64,000 nucleotides of DNA from NCBI GenBank assembly GCA_022823235.1, contig JAJDXO010000042.1, forward strand, positions 1 through 64,000, given 5' to 3'. A program made the position numbers and the translations under genes. The notes beneath the pieces were generated by a model that did no database searches, was not told the DNA's origin, and saw only the letters and a list, made by a program, of their open reading frames with translations. Source of the stretch: Rhodospirillales bacterium (GTDB taxonomy: Bacteria; Pseudomonadota; Alphaproteobacteria; Rhodospirillales; UBA2165). Shown piece by piece: positions 1-9,024 of the stretch (position 1 is the first letter of the stretch; every line of letters begins with the position of its first letter).

Positions 1-412
1 CATTTGAATATAGTACGTATACCTTAGATACACGCTTCCCGCAAGCAGGGACCGGGACCGTCTGCGTGGGTTCGTGCGCGGTAGAAACCGGCCTGGAAGG
101 CCGCTTTTGCGCCGCCCAAGGTGGCCGGCGAAGCCCGGGAAAACCCCCCGCGCGGGCCTCCGGGTCCTTGCTGCCGGGTCTGGAGCGGGTGAGCGGTGTG
201 CATAGCCCGGATTGGAGGCCGATACCCTCACATTGTGAGCCCGAACCGGGTCCGGTCATCACGAAAGGGCCAGTCGAAGGAGACGCGTTCGGGCGCGGCG
301 GAAAGGGAGGGGACGAGGGACACCGCATGCCTCCGAAACCCCGGTCGGCTTCGTTCAATGGCCAAAAACGGACGGCATTGGCTCGGGGACCGGGCGGCGC
401 TTCGGCGGCGGC
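1..412. other. intergenic region downstream of atpF
   Basis: No convincing gene is visible here. The reading frames that cross it have no recognisable protein content and mostly continue as shadows of atpF. It holds a perfect 6-bp stem with a GGA loop at 89-103 followed by CTTTT, which could be a weak terminator read on the plus strand, and a perfect 13-bp palindrome (CTCACATTGTGAG) at 227-239 of unknown role. Confidence 0.4.
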
Positions 413-898
413 TCAGTGCAGGTGGCGGGGCAGGCTCTCCACCGATTCGGAAACCAGCGCGTCGGCGCGGGGTTTGTCGAGGTGGCGCTCGATGAGGGTC
501 CGGGCCGCAGCGGCCGACAGCCGGACGGCATGGGCGCGCACCTCGGCCAGCGCTTCCTGCTCGGCCTGGGCGATCTTGGCGAGCGCCTGCTGTTCGCGGC
601 GCCTGAGCGCATCTTCGAGCGCGCGTCCGGCCTCTTCGGCGACGCGCGCCGCCTCCTCCCGCGCGTGGGCCAGCACGGCCGCGGCTTCCTCTTCCGCGCC
701 CTGCTGCTTGCGCCTGTAATCGGCGAGCAGGGCCTGCGCTTCCTCGCGGAGTGCCGCCGCGTCGTCGATGGACGCCTTGATTCCGGCCGCCCTGTCGTCG
801 AGCGCTTTCGTCGCCATGCGCCAGACCGCGCGCGCGACGGCGGCGACGAAGATGACGAAGCCGACGGCGGTCCAGAATGTCGGGTCGGAGAACATCAC
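413..898 (-). CDS. atpF: FoF1 ATP synthase subunit b
   Basis: Subunit b forms half of the peripheral stalk that holds F1 against the rotating ring. The 161-residue protein has one N-terminal membrane segment (about residues 8-27) followed by a long Ala/Glu/Arg-rich helical stretch typical of the b-family coiled coil. It is the last gene of the Fo cluster and its start overlaps the stop of the preceding b' gene by 4 bp, which implies translational coupling. Having two different b-type subunits (b and b') is known from alphaproteobacteria, cyanobacteria and plastids. Assigning b rather than b' rests on gene order (a-c-b'-b) and is fairly secure. Confidence 0.9.
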   Translation of the reverse strand: MMFSDPTFWTAVGFVIFVAAVARAVWRMATKALDDRAAGIKASIDDAAALREEAQALLADYRRKQQGAEEEAAAVLAHAREEAARVAEEAGRALEDALRRREQQALAKIAQAEQEALAEVRAHAVRLSAAAARTLIERHLDKPRADALVSESVESLPRHLH

Positions 899-1389
899 GC
901 GCCTGCCCGGCCGGTTCCGGCTGCCGCGGCGGCGGCCTCTGCCGCGTCCACCTCGACGCCGATCAGCCTGGCGGTCATAGCCTGCGCGACCTCTCCCGCC
1001 GCCGCCTCAATGCCGGCCAGCGCCTCGCGGCGCGCTTCGGCGATCCGGGCTTCGGCCGCCGCGGCGTCCCCGGCGAGGCGTTCGCCGAGCGCCGCATGGC
1101 GGGCCGCCGCCTCGGTCGCGGCCGCTTCCTGCTGCTCGCGCAGGAGGCGGCGCGCTTCGGCCCTCGCGTCCGCCTGCGCCTGCTCATAGGCGCGCAGCAC
1201 GCCCTCGGCTTCGTCGCGCAGAGCAGCGGCCCGGGCGAGGTCGTCGTCGATGCGTTTCTGCCGCTCCTCCAGAATGCCCTGCACGCGCGGCAGGGCGACC
1301 TTGAGCATCACGCCCAGCAGAACGGCGAACACCACCACCAGCCAGAAGATCTGGCTCGCATAGGTGGAGATTTGCTCCAGTTGCGGCAT
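895..1389 (-). CDS. atpF2: FoF1 ATP synthase subunit b'
   Basis: This is the second peripheral-stalk subunit, forming a heterodimer with subunit b. The 164-residue protein has one N-terminal transmembrane helix (about residues 13-32, rich in V/L/F) and then an uninterrupted charged helix with many Ala and Glu residues. It lies just behind the c-subunit gene, as in Rhodospirillum-type operons, and ends in a 4-bp overlap with atpF. Some annotations call this gene atpG or atpX. The start shown begins MPQLEQISTY, leaving a short periplasm-facing N-terminus as expected. Confidence 0.9.
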   Translation of the reverse strand: MPQLEQISTYASQIFWLVVVFAVLLGVMLKVALPRVQGILEERQKRIDDDLARAAALRDEAEGVLRAYEQAQADARAEARRLLREQQEAAATEAAARHAALGERLAGDAAAAEARIAEARREALAGIEAAAGEVAQAMTARLIGVEVDAAEAAAAAAGTGRAGA

Positions 1390-1410
1390 GGGCGGGCGCC
1401 GGGCGCGGCC

Positions 1411-1635
1411 TCAGCCGAACAGGATGACGAGCGCCACGACGAGCGCGAACAGCGCGATGGCCTCGACGAGGGCAAAGCCCAGCATCGTCATCGGGAACAC
1501 TTCACCCCGCGCCGACGGGTTGCGCCCGACAGCCTGGATGAAGGAAGCGAAAATATTGCCGATGCCGATACCGGCGCCGATGACGCCGATGACGGCAAGA
1601 CCCGCGCCGATGACTTTGGCGGCCTCTGTTTCCAT
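1411..1635 (-). CDS. atpE: FoF1 ATP synthase subunit c
   Basis: The c subunit forms the rotating proton-carrying ring. The 74-residue protein is a helical hairpin of two membrane segments: a Gly-rich first helix (GAGLAVIGVIGAGIGIG), the polar RNPSARGE loop that contacts F1, and a second helix carrying the proton-binding glutamate (near residue 58, in ALVEAIALF). A carboxylate in helix 2 with a normal Gly-repeat helix 1 points to a H+ enzyme. I see no sodium-type ligand set, although this was judged by eye only. It lies between atpB and the two b-type genes. Confidence 0.95.
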   Translation of the reverse strand: METEAAKVIGAGLAVIGVIGAGIGIGNIFASFIQAVGRNPSARGEVFPMTMLGFALVEAIALFALVVALVILFG

Positions 1636-1671
1636 GGGATTGGTCCCTTCTTCGCGTGGGCGGAAAGCCGG

Positions 1672-2403
1672 TTAGTGGAGGTGAAGCGCGTCGTTGATGT
1701 AGAGGCAGGTGAGGATCGCGAACACATAGGCCTGGAGGAACGCGATGACGATCTCCAGTCCCGTCAGCGCCGAAACGAAGGCGAGCGGCAGGATGCCGGC
1801 GACGCCGAGCGCCGGCACGAAGCCGGCGAAAACCTTGAGCAGGGTGTGGCCGGCCAGCATGTTGGCGAACAGGCGCACCGAGAGGCTGATCGGCCGGGAG
1901 AGGTAGGAGATGATCTCGATCGGGATCAGCAGCGGCGCCATGGCGATGGGAACGCCGTGGGGCAGGAAGAACGAGAAGAACTTCATGCCGTGCTTGAATA
2001 TGGCGATCAGCGTCACCGCGATGAAGATGAAGGCGGCGAGGGTGAAGGTCACCGCGAGATGGCTGGTGAAGGTAAAGCTGTAGGGCAGCATGCCCAGGAA
2101 ATTGCCGAACAGCACGAACATGAACAGGGTGAAGACGAACGGAAAGTAGGGCCGTCCTTCCTTGCCCACCGTGTCCGACAGCATTTTGGCGATAAACGAG
2201 TAACTGAGCTCGGCCAGCAGCTGCCAGCGGTTCGGCACCATGGCCCGCTGGCGGACGCTGAGGATCATCAGGGCCGAGGCCAGCACCACGGCGGCGACCA
2301 TGAAGGCGGCCGAGTTGGTGAACGACACGTCCACACCGCCGATTTCGGCGGGCACCCAGCGCTGGATGACGAATTGTTCGAGCGGGCTAGATCCTTCGGC
2401 CAA
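1672..2403 (-). CDS. atpB: FoF1 ATP synthase subunit a (TTG start)
   Basis: Subunit a provides the proton half-channels against the c ring. The catalytic arginine is in helix 4 (SLSVRLFANMLAGH, about residue 177) and five or more hydrophobic segments follow the N-terminal PLEQF motif. The reading frame stays open far upstream, but that part overlaps atpI in another frame and has no family similarity. No ATG exists at the right place. I chose TTG at 2403 because AAGGA lies 8 nt upstream, the product then has 243 residues, and it starts just before the conserved N-terminus. The start is 11 bp after the atpI stop, fitting one operon. Confidence 0.9.
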   Translation of the reverse strand: MAEGSSPLEQFVIQRWVPAEIGGVDVSFTNSAAFMVAAVVLASALMILSVRQRAMVPNRWQLLAELSYSFIAKMLSDTVGKEGRPYFPFVFTLFMFVLFGNFLGMLPYSFTFTSHLAVTFTLAAFIFIAVTLIAIFKHGMKFFSFFLPHGVPIAMAPLLIPIEIISYLSRPISLSVRLFANMLAGHTLLKVFAGFVPALGVAGILPLAFVSALTGLEIVIAFLQAYVFAILTCLYINDALHLH

Positions 2404-2414
2404 CGTCCAAATCC

Positions 2415-2789
2415 TTACTTTTCCTCTCCGCCGTCCGGACCGGCACCGTCTTGTTCCGGGCGCCGGTCCCGGTATCCGGCGGTCCCTCCCAGTCTGTTGG
2501 CCACCCGGAAGACGTTCAGCATCCCGGCGCCCGCGCCCAGGATGATGAAGGCGATCAGGAACCAGGGCTTGGTCCCGAGCCAAGCGTCCAACAGCAGCCC
2601 GATACCGACCGCCACCGCCACGGCCGCCACCAGTTCCGTCCCGATCCGGGCCGCCAGCGCGATGCCGGTGCCCATTTCCCGCGAGGGCTGGCGGCGGGGG
2701 GTATCGTCCTCGCCGTCGAGCCGCTTGCGCGCCTCCCTGAGACGGGAATCCAAATCCTCGTTCGGAGGCTGCGGCGTGTCCTCGGTCAT
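2415..2789 (-). CDS. atpI: AtpI family protein (ATP synthase assembly)
   Basis: AtpI proteins are small membrane proteins encoded first in many atp operons and thought to help c-ring assembly. This 124-residue protein has a hydrophilic N-terminal part of about 45 residues, two membrane helices (around residues 45-65 and 72-92), a conserved W-L-G-T-K-P-W-F type segment between them and an acidic, Gly-rich tail. It is the promoter-proximal gene, with about 95 bp between the predicted -10 box and the start codon. Sequence conservation is modest in this family, but the position makes the call safe. Confidence 0.85.
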   Translation of the reverse strand: MTEDTPQPPNEDLDSRLREARKRLDGEDDTPRRQPSREMGTGIALAARIGTELVAAVAVAVGIGLLLDAWLGTKPWFLIAFIILGAGAGMLNVFRVANRLGGTAGYRDRRPEQDGAGPDGGEEK

Positions 2790-2883
2790 TTCGGGGAGCC
2801 CGCGGGTCGCGGACGGATGATGATCGGCTCAAACCCCCTTGTGGGTGTCGTGGCGGGTGCCTCGGGGCATCGAATTCGGGCGG

Positions 2884-2912
2884 ACATTATCCATCGCGCC
2901 CGGACCTGTCAA
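2884..2912 (-). promoter_or_regulatory. sigma70-type promoter of the atp operon
   Basis: Read on the minus strand there is a perfect -35 box TTGACA (2907-2912) and a -10 box TAATGT (2884-2889) separated by exactly 17 bp. An A/T-only tract (about 2941-2957) lies some 30-45 bp upstream of the -35 box and could act as an UP-like element. The promoter lies between smc and atpI and points into atpI. Transcription has not been shown; the match to consensus is the evidence. Confidence 0.7.
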
Positions 2913-2975
2913 GGAACAATGGAAAGGTGTCAAACCATTGAAATATATATATTTTTTGGAAATCTGACGGGCGCG

Positions 2976-2987
2976 GAACCCGGGTTC
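2976..2987. other. 12-bp palindrome between smc and the atp promoter
   Basis: GAACCCGGGTTC is a perfect inverted repeat 16 bp after the smc stop codon. It could form a hairpin ending the smc transcript, but no run of T follows it on the minus strand, so an intrinsic terminator is not well supported. Confidence 0.35.
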
Positions 2988-3003
2988 TCCGCCCCTCGTT
3001 CCC

Positions 3004-6000
3004 TTATGCGGTCTGGCGAAGGGCCATGGCCTGGCCGAGGTCGACGGAGACGAGCTGGGAAACCCCCTGTTCGCCCATGGTGACGCCGAACAGCCGGTCC
3101 ACCCGGGCCATGGTCATCCGGTGGTGGGTGATCACGAGGAAGCGGGTCGACAGGGAATGCGCGATCTCCTCGACCAGGGAGCAGAACCTGTCGACGTTGT
3201 TGTCGTCCAGGGGCGCGTCGACCTCGTCCAGGACGCAGATCGGCGCCGGGTTGGTGAGGAAGACGGCGAACAGCAGCGCCAGCGCGGTCAAAGCCTGCTC
3301 GCCGCCGGACAGCAGCGACAGCACCTGGAGCCGCTTGCCGGGCGGGCTCGCCATGATCTCGATCCCCGCTTCCAGCGGATCGTCCGAATCGACCAAGGTC
3401 AGGTGCGCCCGGCCGCCGGCGAACAGGCGGGTGAACAGTTCCTGGAAGTGCTTGTCGACTTCCTCGTACGACGCCAGCAGCCGCTGGCGGCCTTCCCGGT
3501 TCAGTTCGTTGATGCCGCGGCGCAGCCTGTCGATGGCCTTCAACAGGTCGTCACGCTCGGTGAGCATGGAACTCATCTGCTCTTCGAGTTCCCGGGCCTC
3601 CACCTCGGCGCGAAGATTGACCGGGCCCATATTGTCCCGCTCCCGGAGCAGGCGCTCGACCTTCTTCTCGGCCGCGTCGGGCTCGGGGAGCTCCTGGTCC
3701 TCCTTGAGTCCGGCGAGTTCGAACAGCGCCCCGGGGCCGGCATCCAGCCGGTCGCGGATGCGCTCGGTCAACGCCGATGCGGCCTGCTTCGCCTGCTCGA
3801 CGGCGGCTTCGGCCCGCACCATGCCTTCCCGCATCCCGGCCAGTTCCCGTTCGGCTTCGCGGAGCGCCCGGTCGGCCTCGGCCAGTTTGGTTTCCATCCG
3901 GGCAAGCTCGTCGGCCGCCGCCTTGCGGCCCGTCTCGGCCTCGCCGACCCGATCGAGGAGGGCATTCCGTTGCTCGCCGATCTCGCCGGGCCGGTTCTTC
4001 AGCGCCTCCAATGCGGTCTCGAGTTCCGCCCGGCGTTCGGCCAGCTGGGCGATCCGTTCCTCGGCGCCCGTCTTGCGATCGGTCCAGGATTCGATCTCGG
4101 AGGCGATCTCTTCAAGACGCCGGCGGCGCTCCTCGGCCCGGTTCTTGAGCGAATCGTAGGCCGCCTGGCTTTCGACGAATGCCGCTCGGCGCCGGGAGAC
4201 CTCTTCGCGGAGCTCGTCGATCCCGGCGCGAACGGCGTCCAGGTCGGCAATTCCGCCGAGCGCGTCGCGCGCTTCGGTGAGCTGCCGTTCGGTGTCGCGC
4301 AAATCCTGATCCAGGCGCTCGACCGCTTCCCGCTGGGCGTCGAGGCGCGAATCGCTTTCGGCGAATTTCCGGCGCAGCGCGGTCTGGGCCTGGCGCAGGG
4401 TCTCGACTTCCGTTTCCGCCTCGCGGACCGATTCCCGGGAACTTGCTTCCCCGTCGCTTGCCGCCTTGAGGCCGTTGCGGGCCGTCTCCAGCAATTCCGC
4501 CGATTGGCGGGCGGCCATCCCGGCGGCCTGGAGGGAAACACGGATTTCACCGAGGCGATTGCGCTGTTCGAGGCGGATGGCCGCGGCGCTCGGCGCATCG
4601 GCCGCCGCGGTGTAGCCGTCCCAGCGCCAGAACGCGCCGTCCCGGCCGACCAGCCGCTGGCCCTGCTTCAACTCGGGCAGCAGGCGCCACCCGTCTTCGG
4701 TCGAATTCACCACGCCGATCTGGGACAGGCGGCGCAGAAGCGCCTCCGGCCCCCGCACGAATTCGCCGAGGGGCTGGGCGCCCGCCGGCAGGGAGGGTGC
4801 ATCGCTAAAGGCCGGCAGCCGGCGCCAGTGTACCGGGGCCGCTTCGTCCATGGCGGCGCCGAGGTCCTCGCCGAGAGCGATGCCGAGGGCCGCTTCGAGG
4901 CCCTGCTCGACGCTCACCGAATCGATCATCGGCGGCCACAGATCGGGATCGCCGGTCTCGAGAATTTCCGCCAAGGCCTCTTCCTCGGCCTTCAACCTAG
5001 CTTCCGCGGTCGCGGTGGTCTGGGCCGTTTCCTGGGCCGCCGACAACCGGTTCTGCGCTTCGAGCCGGGTTGCCTCCGCGGTTTGCGCGGCCGCGCGGGC
5101 CCGGGTCAGGGCCTCGGCGGCTTCGGCCGTCTCCCGGTCCGCCCGGGCGAGCGCCTCCCGGTCGCCCGCCGTCGCTTCCAGGCGCGCGATTTCCCGGGTC
5201 AGGTTCTCTCTGCCGTCCTTGAGCCGCGTGATCCGCGCCTCGGCGTCGCCCATGCGGCGCTCGAGATCGGCTTTGCGGGCTTCGTCATGAGCCAGCCTAT
5301 TGGTCTGCTCGGCGAGCCCAGCCTCGCCCGCTTCATAGGTCTTCCGGGCTTCGGCCAACTTTCCGGCGGCTTCCTCCAACGCACCGTCTTCACCGCCGCC
5401 GCCGGCGGTCAGACGCCCGTTTTCTTCGCCGAGGCGAGTGATGGCGTTCTCCGCATCGGCCGCGAGGGTTCTTTCGCGCTCGCTGTCCCGGCCGGTCTGC
5501 TCGAGCCGCGATTCCAGCGAGGACTGCTGGTCGGCGAGACGCTGTTCCTCCTGTTCCAGGGACTCGCGGGCGATGGTCAGGCGCTGCAGCTTGGCGGCGG
5601 CTTCCGCCTCGTTGTTGCGGAGTTCCGGCAGCTTGGCGGCGATCTCGGCCTGCTCGGTCGATGCCCGGCCGGCGCCGCTGGTCATGGATGCGACGGCGGT
5701 CTCTGCCTGGTTCAGTTGCTCCCGGGCCGTTGCGAGTTCGGCCTCGATGTCGGTCCAGCGGATGTGGAACAAGGTGGCCTCGGCCTTGCGGATATGGCCG
5801 CTCAGGTTCTTGTAGCGGGTCGCCTGACGAACCTGCTTCTTGAGGCCGGCCATCTGGGTTTCCAGGGTGACCATGATGTCGTCGAGGCGTTCGAGGTTGG
5901 TCTCGGCGCCGCGCAGGCGCAGTTCGGCCTCGTGGCGCCGGGAGTGCAGTCCGGTGATCCCGGCCGCCTCCTCGAGCAGTTTGCGGCGGTCCGCCGGCTT

Positions 6001-6465
6001 GGCGGACACCACCGCGCCGACCCGGCCCTGGCTCACCAGCGCCGTCGAGCGCGCGCCCGAGGCGGCATCGGCAAACAGCAAGTGAACGTCCTTGGCCCGC
6101 ACTTCCCTGGCGTTGACCTTGTAGGTCGAGCCCTTGTCCCGCTCGATCCGGCGGCTCACCTCCAGATCGTCATTGTCGTTGAAGATCGAGGGTGCGCCGC
6201 GGTCCGTGTTGTCCATGTACAGCGCCACTTCGGCGATGTTGCGGGACGGCCGGTCGGCGGTGCCCGAGAAGATGACGTCGTCCATCTCCGAGCCCCGCAT
6301 CTGCTTGGCCGAGGTCTCGCCCATGACCCACTTCAGGGCTTCGACGAGGTTCGACTTGCCGCAGCCGTTGGGGCCGACGACGCCGGTCAGGCCGGGCGAG
6401 ATCTCCAGCTCCGTCGGATCGACGAAGGACTTGAACCCCGCGAGACGGAGCTTAGTGAACTGCAC
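3004..6465 (-). CDS. smc: chromosome segregation ATPase SMC
   Basis: SMC forms the ATP-driven condensin ring with ScpA and ScpB. The 1153-residue protein has the full architecture: N-terminal Walker A (GPNGCGKSN, about residues 31-39), a first coiled coil (about 170-500), a hinge region (about 500-650), a second coiled coil, then the ABC signature LSGGEQALTALALLFA and the Walker B DEVDAPLDD. The length is normal for bacteria. Its start codon lies about 40 bp downstream of the DsbA-like gene on the same strand, an order seen in many alphaproteobacteria. The very long open frame on the opposite strand of this gene is a high-GC shadow. Confidence 0.98.
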   Translation of the reverse strand: MQFTKLRLAGFKSFVDPTELEISPGLTGVVGPNGCGKSNLVEALKWVMGETSAKQMRGSEMDDVIFSGTADRPSRNIAEVALYMDNTDRGAPSIFNDNDDLEVSRRIERDKGSTYKVNAREVRAKDVHLLFADAASGARSTALVSQGRVGAVVSAKPADRRKLLEEAAGITGLHSRRHEAELRLRGAETNLERLDDIMVTLETQMAGLKKQVRQATRYKNLSGHIRKAEATLFHIRWTDIEAELATAREQLNQAETAVASMTSGAGRASTEQAEIAAKLPELRNNEAEAAAKLQRLTIARESLEQEEQRLADQQSSLESRLEQTGRDSERERTLAADAENAITRLGEENGRLTAGGGGEDGALEEAAGKLAEARKTYEAGEAGLAEQTNRLAHDEARKADLERRMGDAEARITRLKDGRENLTREIARLEATAGDREALARADRETAEAAEALTRARAAAQTAEATRLEAQNRLSAAQETAQTTATAEARLKAEEEALAEILETGDPDLWPPMIDSVSVEQGLEAALGIALGEDLGAAMDEAAPVHWRRLPAFSDAPSLPAGAQPLGEFVRGPEALLRRLSQIGVVNSTEDGWRLLPELKQGQRLVGRDGAFWRWDGYTAAADAPSAAAIRLEQRNRLGEIRVSLQAAGMAARQSAELLETARNGLKAASDGEASSRESVREAETEVETLRQAQTALRRKFAESDSRLDAQREAVERLDQDLRDTERQLTEARDALGGIADLDAVRAGIDELREEVSRRRAAFVESQAAYDSLKNRAEERRRRLEEIASEIESWTDRKTGAEERIAQLAERRAELETALEALKNRPGEIGEQRNALLDRVGEAETGRKAAADELARMETKLAEADRALREAERELAGMREGMVRAEAAVEQAKQAASALTERIRDRLDAGPGALFELAGLKEDQELPEPDAAEKKVERLLRERDNMGPVNLRAEVEARELEEQMSSMLTERDDLLKAIDRLRRGINELNREGRQRLLASYEEVDKHFQELFTRLFAGGRAHLTLVDSDDPLEAGIEIMASPPGKRLQVLSLLSGGEQALTALALLFAVFLTNPAPICVLDEVDAPLDDNNVDRFCSLVEEIAHSLSTRFLVITHHRMTMARVDRLFGVTMGEQGVSQLVSVDLGQAMALRQTA

Positions 6466-6507
6466 GGCGCGACCTGCTCCCTAAACCGCGGCGAACCGAA
6501 ACGGCGA

Positions 6508-7122
6508 TCAGTTGCCGGCCGCCGCCCGGTCCAAAATGGGACGCAACACGTCCATCGTCACATTGCCGTTCACCGGCCGGCCGTTGACGATGATTGCCGG
6601 CGTTGCGCTGATGTTGAACTCCGCTTGTCCCTGGCGGCCCGAATCGACGATCCCCTGGAAGATTTCCCGGCTCCGCAGGCAGGCTTCGACAATCTTCGGC
6701 GTGATGCCCGCCAGCCGGCCGATCTTGATGACCTCGGCCAGGGGATCCTGTGCCCGCGCCCATTGTGGTTGCGTTCTGTAGATCAAATCCACCAAGGGAA
6801 AGAACCTGCCCGGCGGACCGCAGCGGGCGATCATCGAGACCGCCACGTCCAGCCGGTTGAGCGGAAATTCCCGGTAGATGAATTTCACCTTGCCGGTTTC
6901 CACGTACTCTTTCTTCAACGTCGGCAGAACATCGGCGTGAAACGCCGCGCAGTGCGAGCACGTCTTCGATGCGTACTCGATGAGCGTCACCGGCGCGTTC
7001 GTCTTGCCCAAAATCCGCTCGGACAGGATTTGGGATGCGGGCGGTAAATCCTGGGCGTGCAGCGGTGAAACCGCCACCAGAAACCCTAGAAGCAGCCCTA
7101 TACCTAGTGCTCTTCGAGCCAA
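6508..7122 (-). CDS. DsbA-family thiol:disulfide oxidoreductase (TTG start)
   Basis: This is an exported thioredoxin-fold protein. A signal peptide (residues 1-23, ending L-H-A-Q) is followed by the active site C-S-H-C at about residues 55-58 and a cis-proline site near residue 173 (SATPAII). These features fit periplasmic disulfide formation or isomerisation (DsbA/DsbG-like, thioredoxin_4 family); the exact partner is unknown. The start is TTG, supported by an AGGAGG ribosome site 5 nt upstream and by the signal peptide that follows directly. It lies between dciA and smc on the same strand, a conserved alphaproteobacterial arrangement. Confidence 0.88.
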   Translation of the reverse strand: MARRALGIGLLLGFLVAVSPLHAQDLPPASQILSERILGKTNAPVTLIEYASKTCSHCAAFHADVLPTLKKEYVETGKVKFIYREFPLNRLDVAVSMIARCGPPGRFFPLVDLIYRTQPQWARAQDPLAEVIKIGRLAGITPKIVEACLRSREIFQGIVDSGRQGQAEFNISATPAIIVNGRPVNGNVTMDVLRPILDRAAAGN

Positions 7123-7321
7123 ACTTGCCTCCTCGGCACAACATGTTGATGACTATAGATTGGGTTCGGTCTCCCGACAAGCGCCGAGTATCCGCAGTAT
7201 TCCGGCGATTTTGGACTATCCGGCGGGACTTCCCAAGGCCGTTTCGTCCTTTTCACGGTGATTTGCGCAGCAGCCGATTGGGGCCGAAGGATGGCGGATT
7301 TGTGACCGGGACGGGACCAAA

Positions 7322-7804
7322 TCACCCCTTATCGGTGAGAATGACGCTGCCGAGCGCCTCCAGCGCCGCCTTCAGATCGGGGTCGTCGATAACCGACAAC
7401 CGTTTGGAAAGATTGGATTTTTCACCCTCGGTGAGGGCCCGCCTGGATTTTTCCGGCTTTTCCTCGGCTCGGCCGATGGGACCGTTCACCAGTCTGAGGC
7501 GGGCCACGGCCTTGTAGCCGAAGAAGGTGTTGATTCGCTCGATCAGCTGCGGCTCCAGGTGCACCAGCTCGGTGGCCAGGGAGGCGCTGTCGACCCGGAG
7601 ATGAAGGGTGCCGTCGACCCGCTTCGGCCCGTCATGGGAAATGCGGTCCGGCTGGGTGTGGCGGGCCAAGTGCTCACCGACGATGGCCTTCCAGTCGGTG
7701 ACCACGCCGGCGCCCGCGAAACCGCGGCGGCCGAAAATGGGTTTGGTCAGCTTCTCCACCGATTGGCCGACGGCGCGGACGCCGCCATGTCGTTTGATGG
7801 CCAT
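7322..7804 (-). CDS. DUF721 / DciA-like protein
   Basis: DUF721 proteins include DciA, the helper that loads the DnaB helicase in most bacteria. The 160-residue protein shows the family core with a W-K-x-I-V-G motif (VVTDWKAIVGEHLARHT) and a strand-rich segment (TLHLRVDSASLATELVHLEP), followed by a charged tail. A longer frame begins at 7897, but that would overlap the divergent mutY start. I prefer ATG at 7804, just before the conserved region, though the ribosome site there is weak. The helicase-loading role is inferred from the family, not from anything specific here. Confidence 0.75.
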   Translation of the reverse strand: MAIKRHGGVRAVGQSVEKLTKPIFGRRGFAGAGVVTDWKAIVGEHLARHTQPDRISHDGPKRVDGTLHLRVDSASLATELVHLEPQLIERINTFFGYKAVARLRLVNGPIGRAEEKPEKSRRALTEGEKSNLSKRLSVIDDPDLKAALEALGSVILTDKG

Positions 7805-7884
7805 GAGAAATGGGCCGCCTTTTTTGAGTTTGCGGGAGCGCGTAGAGTAGGGACGAATCAATGGTGCGGCAACCGGCCCAATAG

Positions 7885-8922
7885 ATGACAAAGCCATCGG
7901 CCAAATTGCTCAAATGGTATGACCGTCACCGGCGCGTTTTGCCATGGCGGGCCGCCCCCGGCGATCGCGCCGATCCGTACCATGTGTGGCTGTCGGAGAT
8001 CATGCTCCAGCAGACCACGGTGGCGACGGTGGGCCGGTACTTTGCCGAGTTCCTGGAGAAGTGGCCGACGGTGAGCGATCTGGCGGCGGCGCAACTGGAT
8101 GAGGTCCTCCATGCATGGCAGGGGCTCGGCTACTACGCCCGCGCCCGCAATCTTCACAAATGCGCCCGGGTCGTGGCGGGCGAATTGAACGGAGCGTTCC
8201 CCGACACCGAAGCCCAACTGTTGGAACTGCCGGGCGTCGGGCCCTACACGGCGGGGGCAATCGCGGCCATCGCCTTCGACCGGCCGGCCTCGCCGGTGGA
8301 CGGCAACATCGAACGGGTGGTGGCGCGCCTGTTCGCCGTCGACGAGGAACTGCCCGCGGCCAAATCCCGAATCAGGAAGCTTGCCCGGGGGCTGACACCG
8401 AAGAAGCGCCCGGGCGACCATGTGCAGGCCGCCATGGATCTGGGGGCCGCCGTCTGCACGCCGAAGAAGCCCGCTTGCGCCATCTGTCCCCTGAGCGCCG
8501 ACTGCGCCGCCTTCGCAACGGGCGAGCCGGAGACCTATCCGCGCAAGCCGCCCAAGGCCGAACGGCCGACCCGGCGGGGATACGCCTATTGGATCAGCGA
8601 CGGCAACGGCTCGATCCTGCTTCGCCGCCGGGCCGAGGCGGGCCTGCTGGGCGGCATGATGGAAGTGCCGTCGTCCGTCTGGGAAGAGGGGGATTGGCAA
8701 TCCGACAAGGCATTGGCCGCGGCGCCGCTCAAGGCGCCCAGGGAGCTGCCGGGTACGGTGCGTCATACCTTCACCCACTTCCATCTGGAGCTTCGGGTGC
8801 TCGCCGGACGTTCGAAAGGGAAGCCGGACGGCGTGTGGTGCCCCGTCGACCGGTTCGGCGACCACGCCCTGCCGACGGTGATGAAAAAAATTGTCCGCCA
8901 TGCGCTCAATCATACCGGATAG
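7885..8922 (+). CDS. mutY: A/G-specific adenine DNA glycosylase MutY
   Basis: MutY removes adenine mispaired with 8-oxoguanine. The 345-residue protein has the catalytic glutamate in SEIMLQQT (about residue 38), the helix-hairpin-helix LPGVGPYTAGAI, the catalytic aspartate in SPVDGN (about 139) and the four-Cys 4Fe-4S loop C-x6-C-x2-C-x5-C at about 191-207. A C-terminal NUDIX-like domain ends with a T-F-T-H-F-H-L-E segment that recognises 8-oxoG. It is divergent from dciA, and all catalytic residues are intact. Confidence 0.97.
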   Translation: MTKPSAKLLKWYDRHRRVLPWRAAPGDRADPYHVWLSEIMLQQTTVATVGRYFAEFLEKWPTVSDLAAAQLDEVLHAWQGLGYYARARNLHKCARVVAGELNGAFPDTEAQLLELPGVGPYTAGAIAAIAFDRPASPVDGNIERVVARLFAVDEELPAAKSRIRKLARGLTPKKRPGDHVQAAMDLGAAVCTPKKPACAICPLSADCAAFATGEPETYPRKPPKAERPTRRGYAYWISDGNGSILLRRRAEAGLLGGMMEVPSSVWEEGDWQSDKALAAAPLKAPRELPGTVRHTFTHFHLELRVLAGRSKGKPDGVWCPVDRFGDHALPTVMKKIVRHALNHTG

Positions 8923-9024
8923 GGGCATTTTTACATTCTCGGCTTGTTAAATGTTTGACCGGTCGGGACCGCTCACTACACTCCTCACCGACAACAAGAA
9001 TTCCTTCCTTCCCGCCGAGGTTAT

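Noticed and set aside
76..110. Hairpin at 89-103 as terminator of the atp operon
   Set aside because: It lies about 310 bp beyond the atpF stop, and the T run is on the plus-strand side, so it is unlikely to end the minus-strand transcript.
2404..2832. Upstream extension of the atpB frame into a 386-residue protein
   Set aside because: The extra part overlaps atpI in another frame and has no family similarity; TTG 2403 with AAGGA in front gives a normal-sized subunit a.
3121..7047. Very long open frame (1308 codons) on the plus strand opposite smc
   Set aside because: It is the antisense of smc, dsbA-like and flanking DNA, rich in Gly, Arg and Ala without any domain. High GC content keeps such frames open by chance. 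Similar long shadows lie opposite soeA, nrdJ, the TIGR02302 gene and others.
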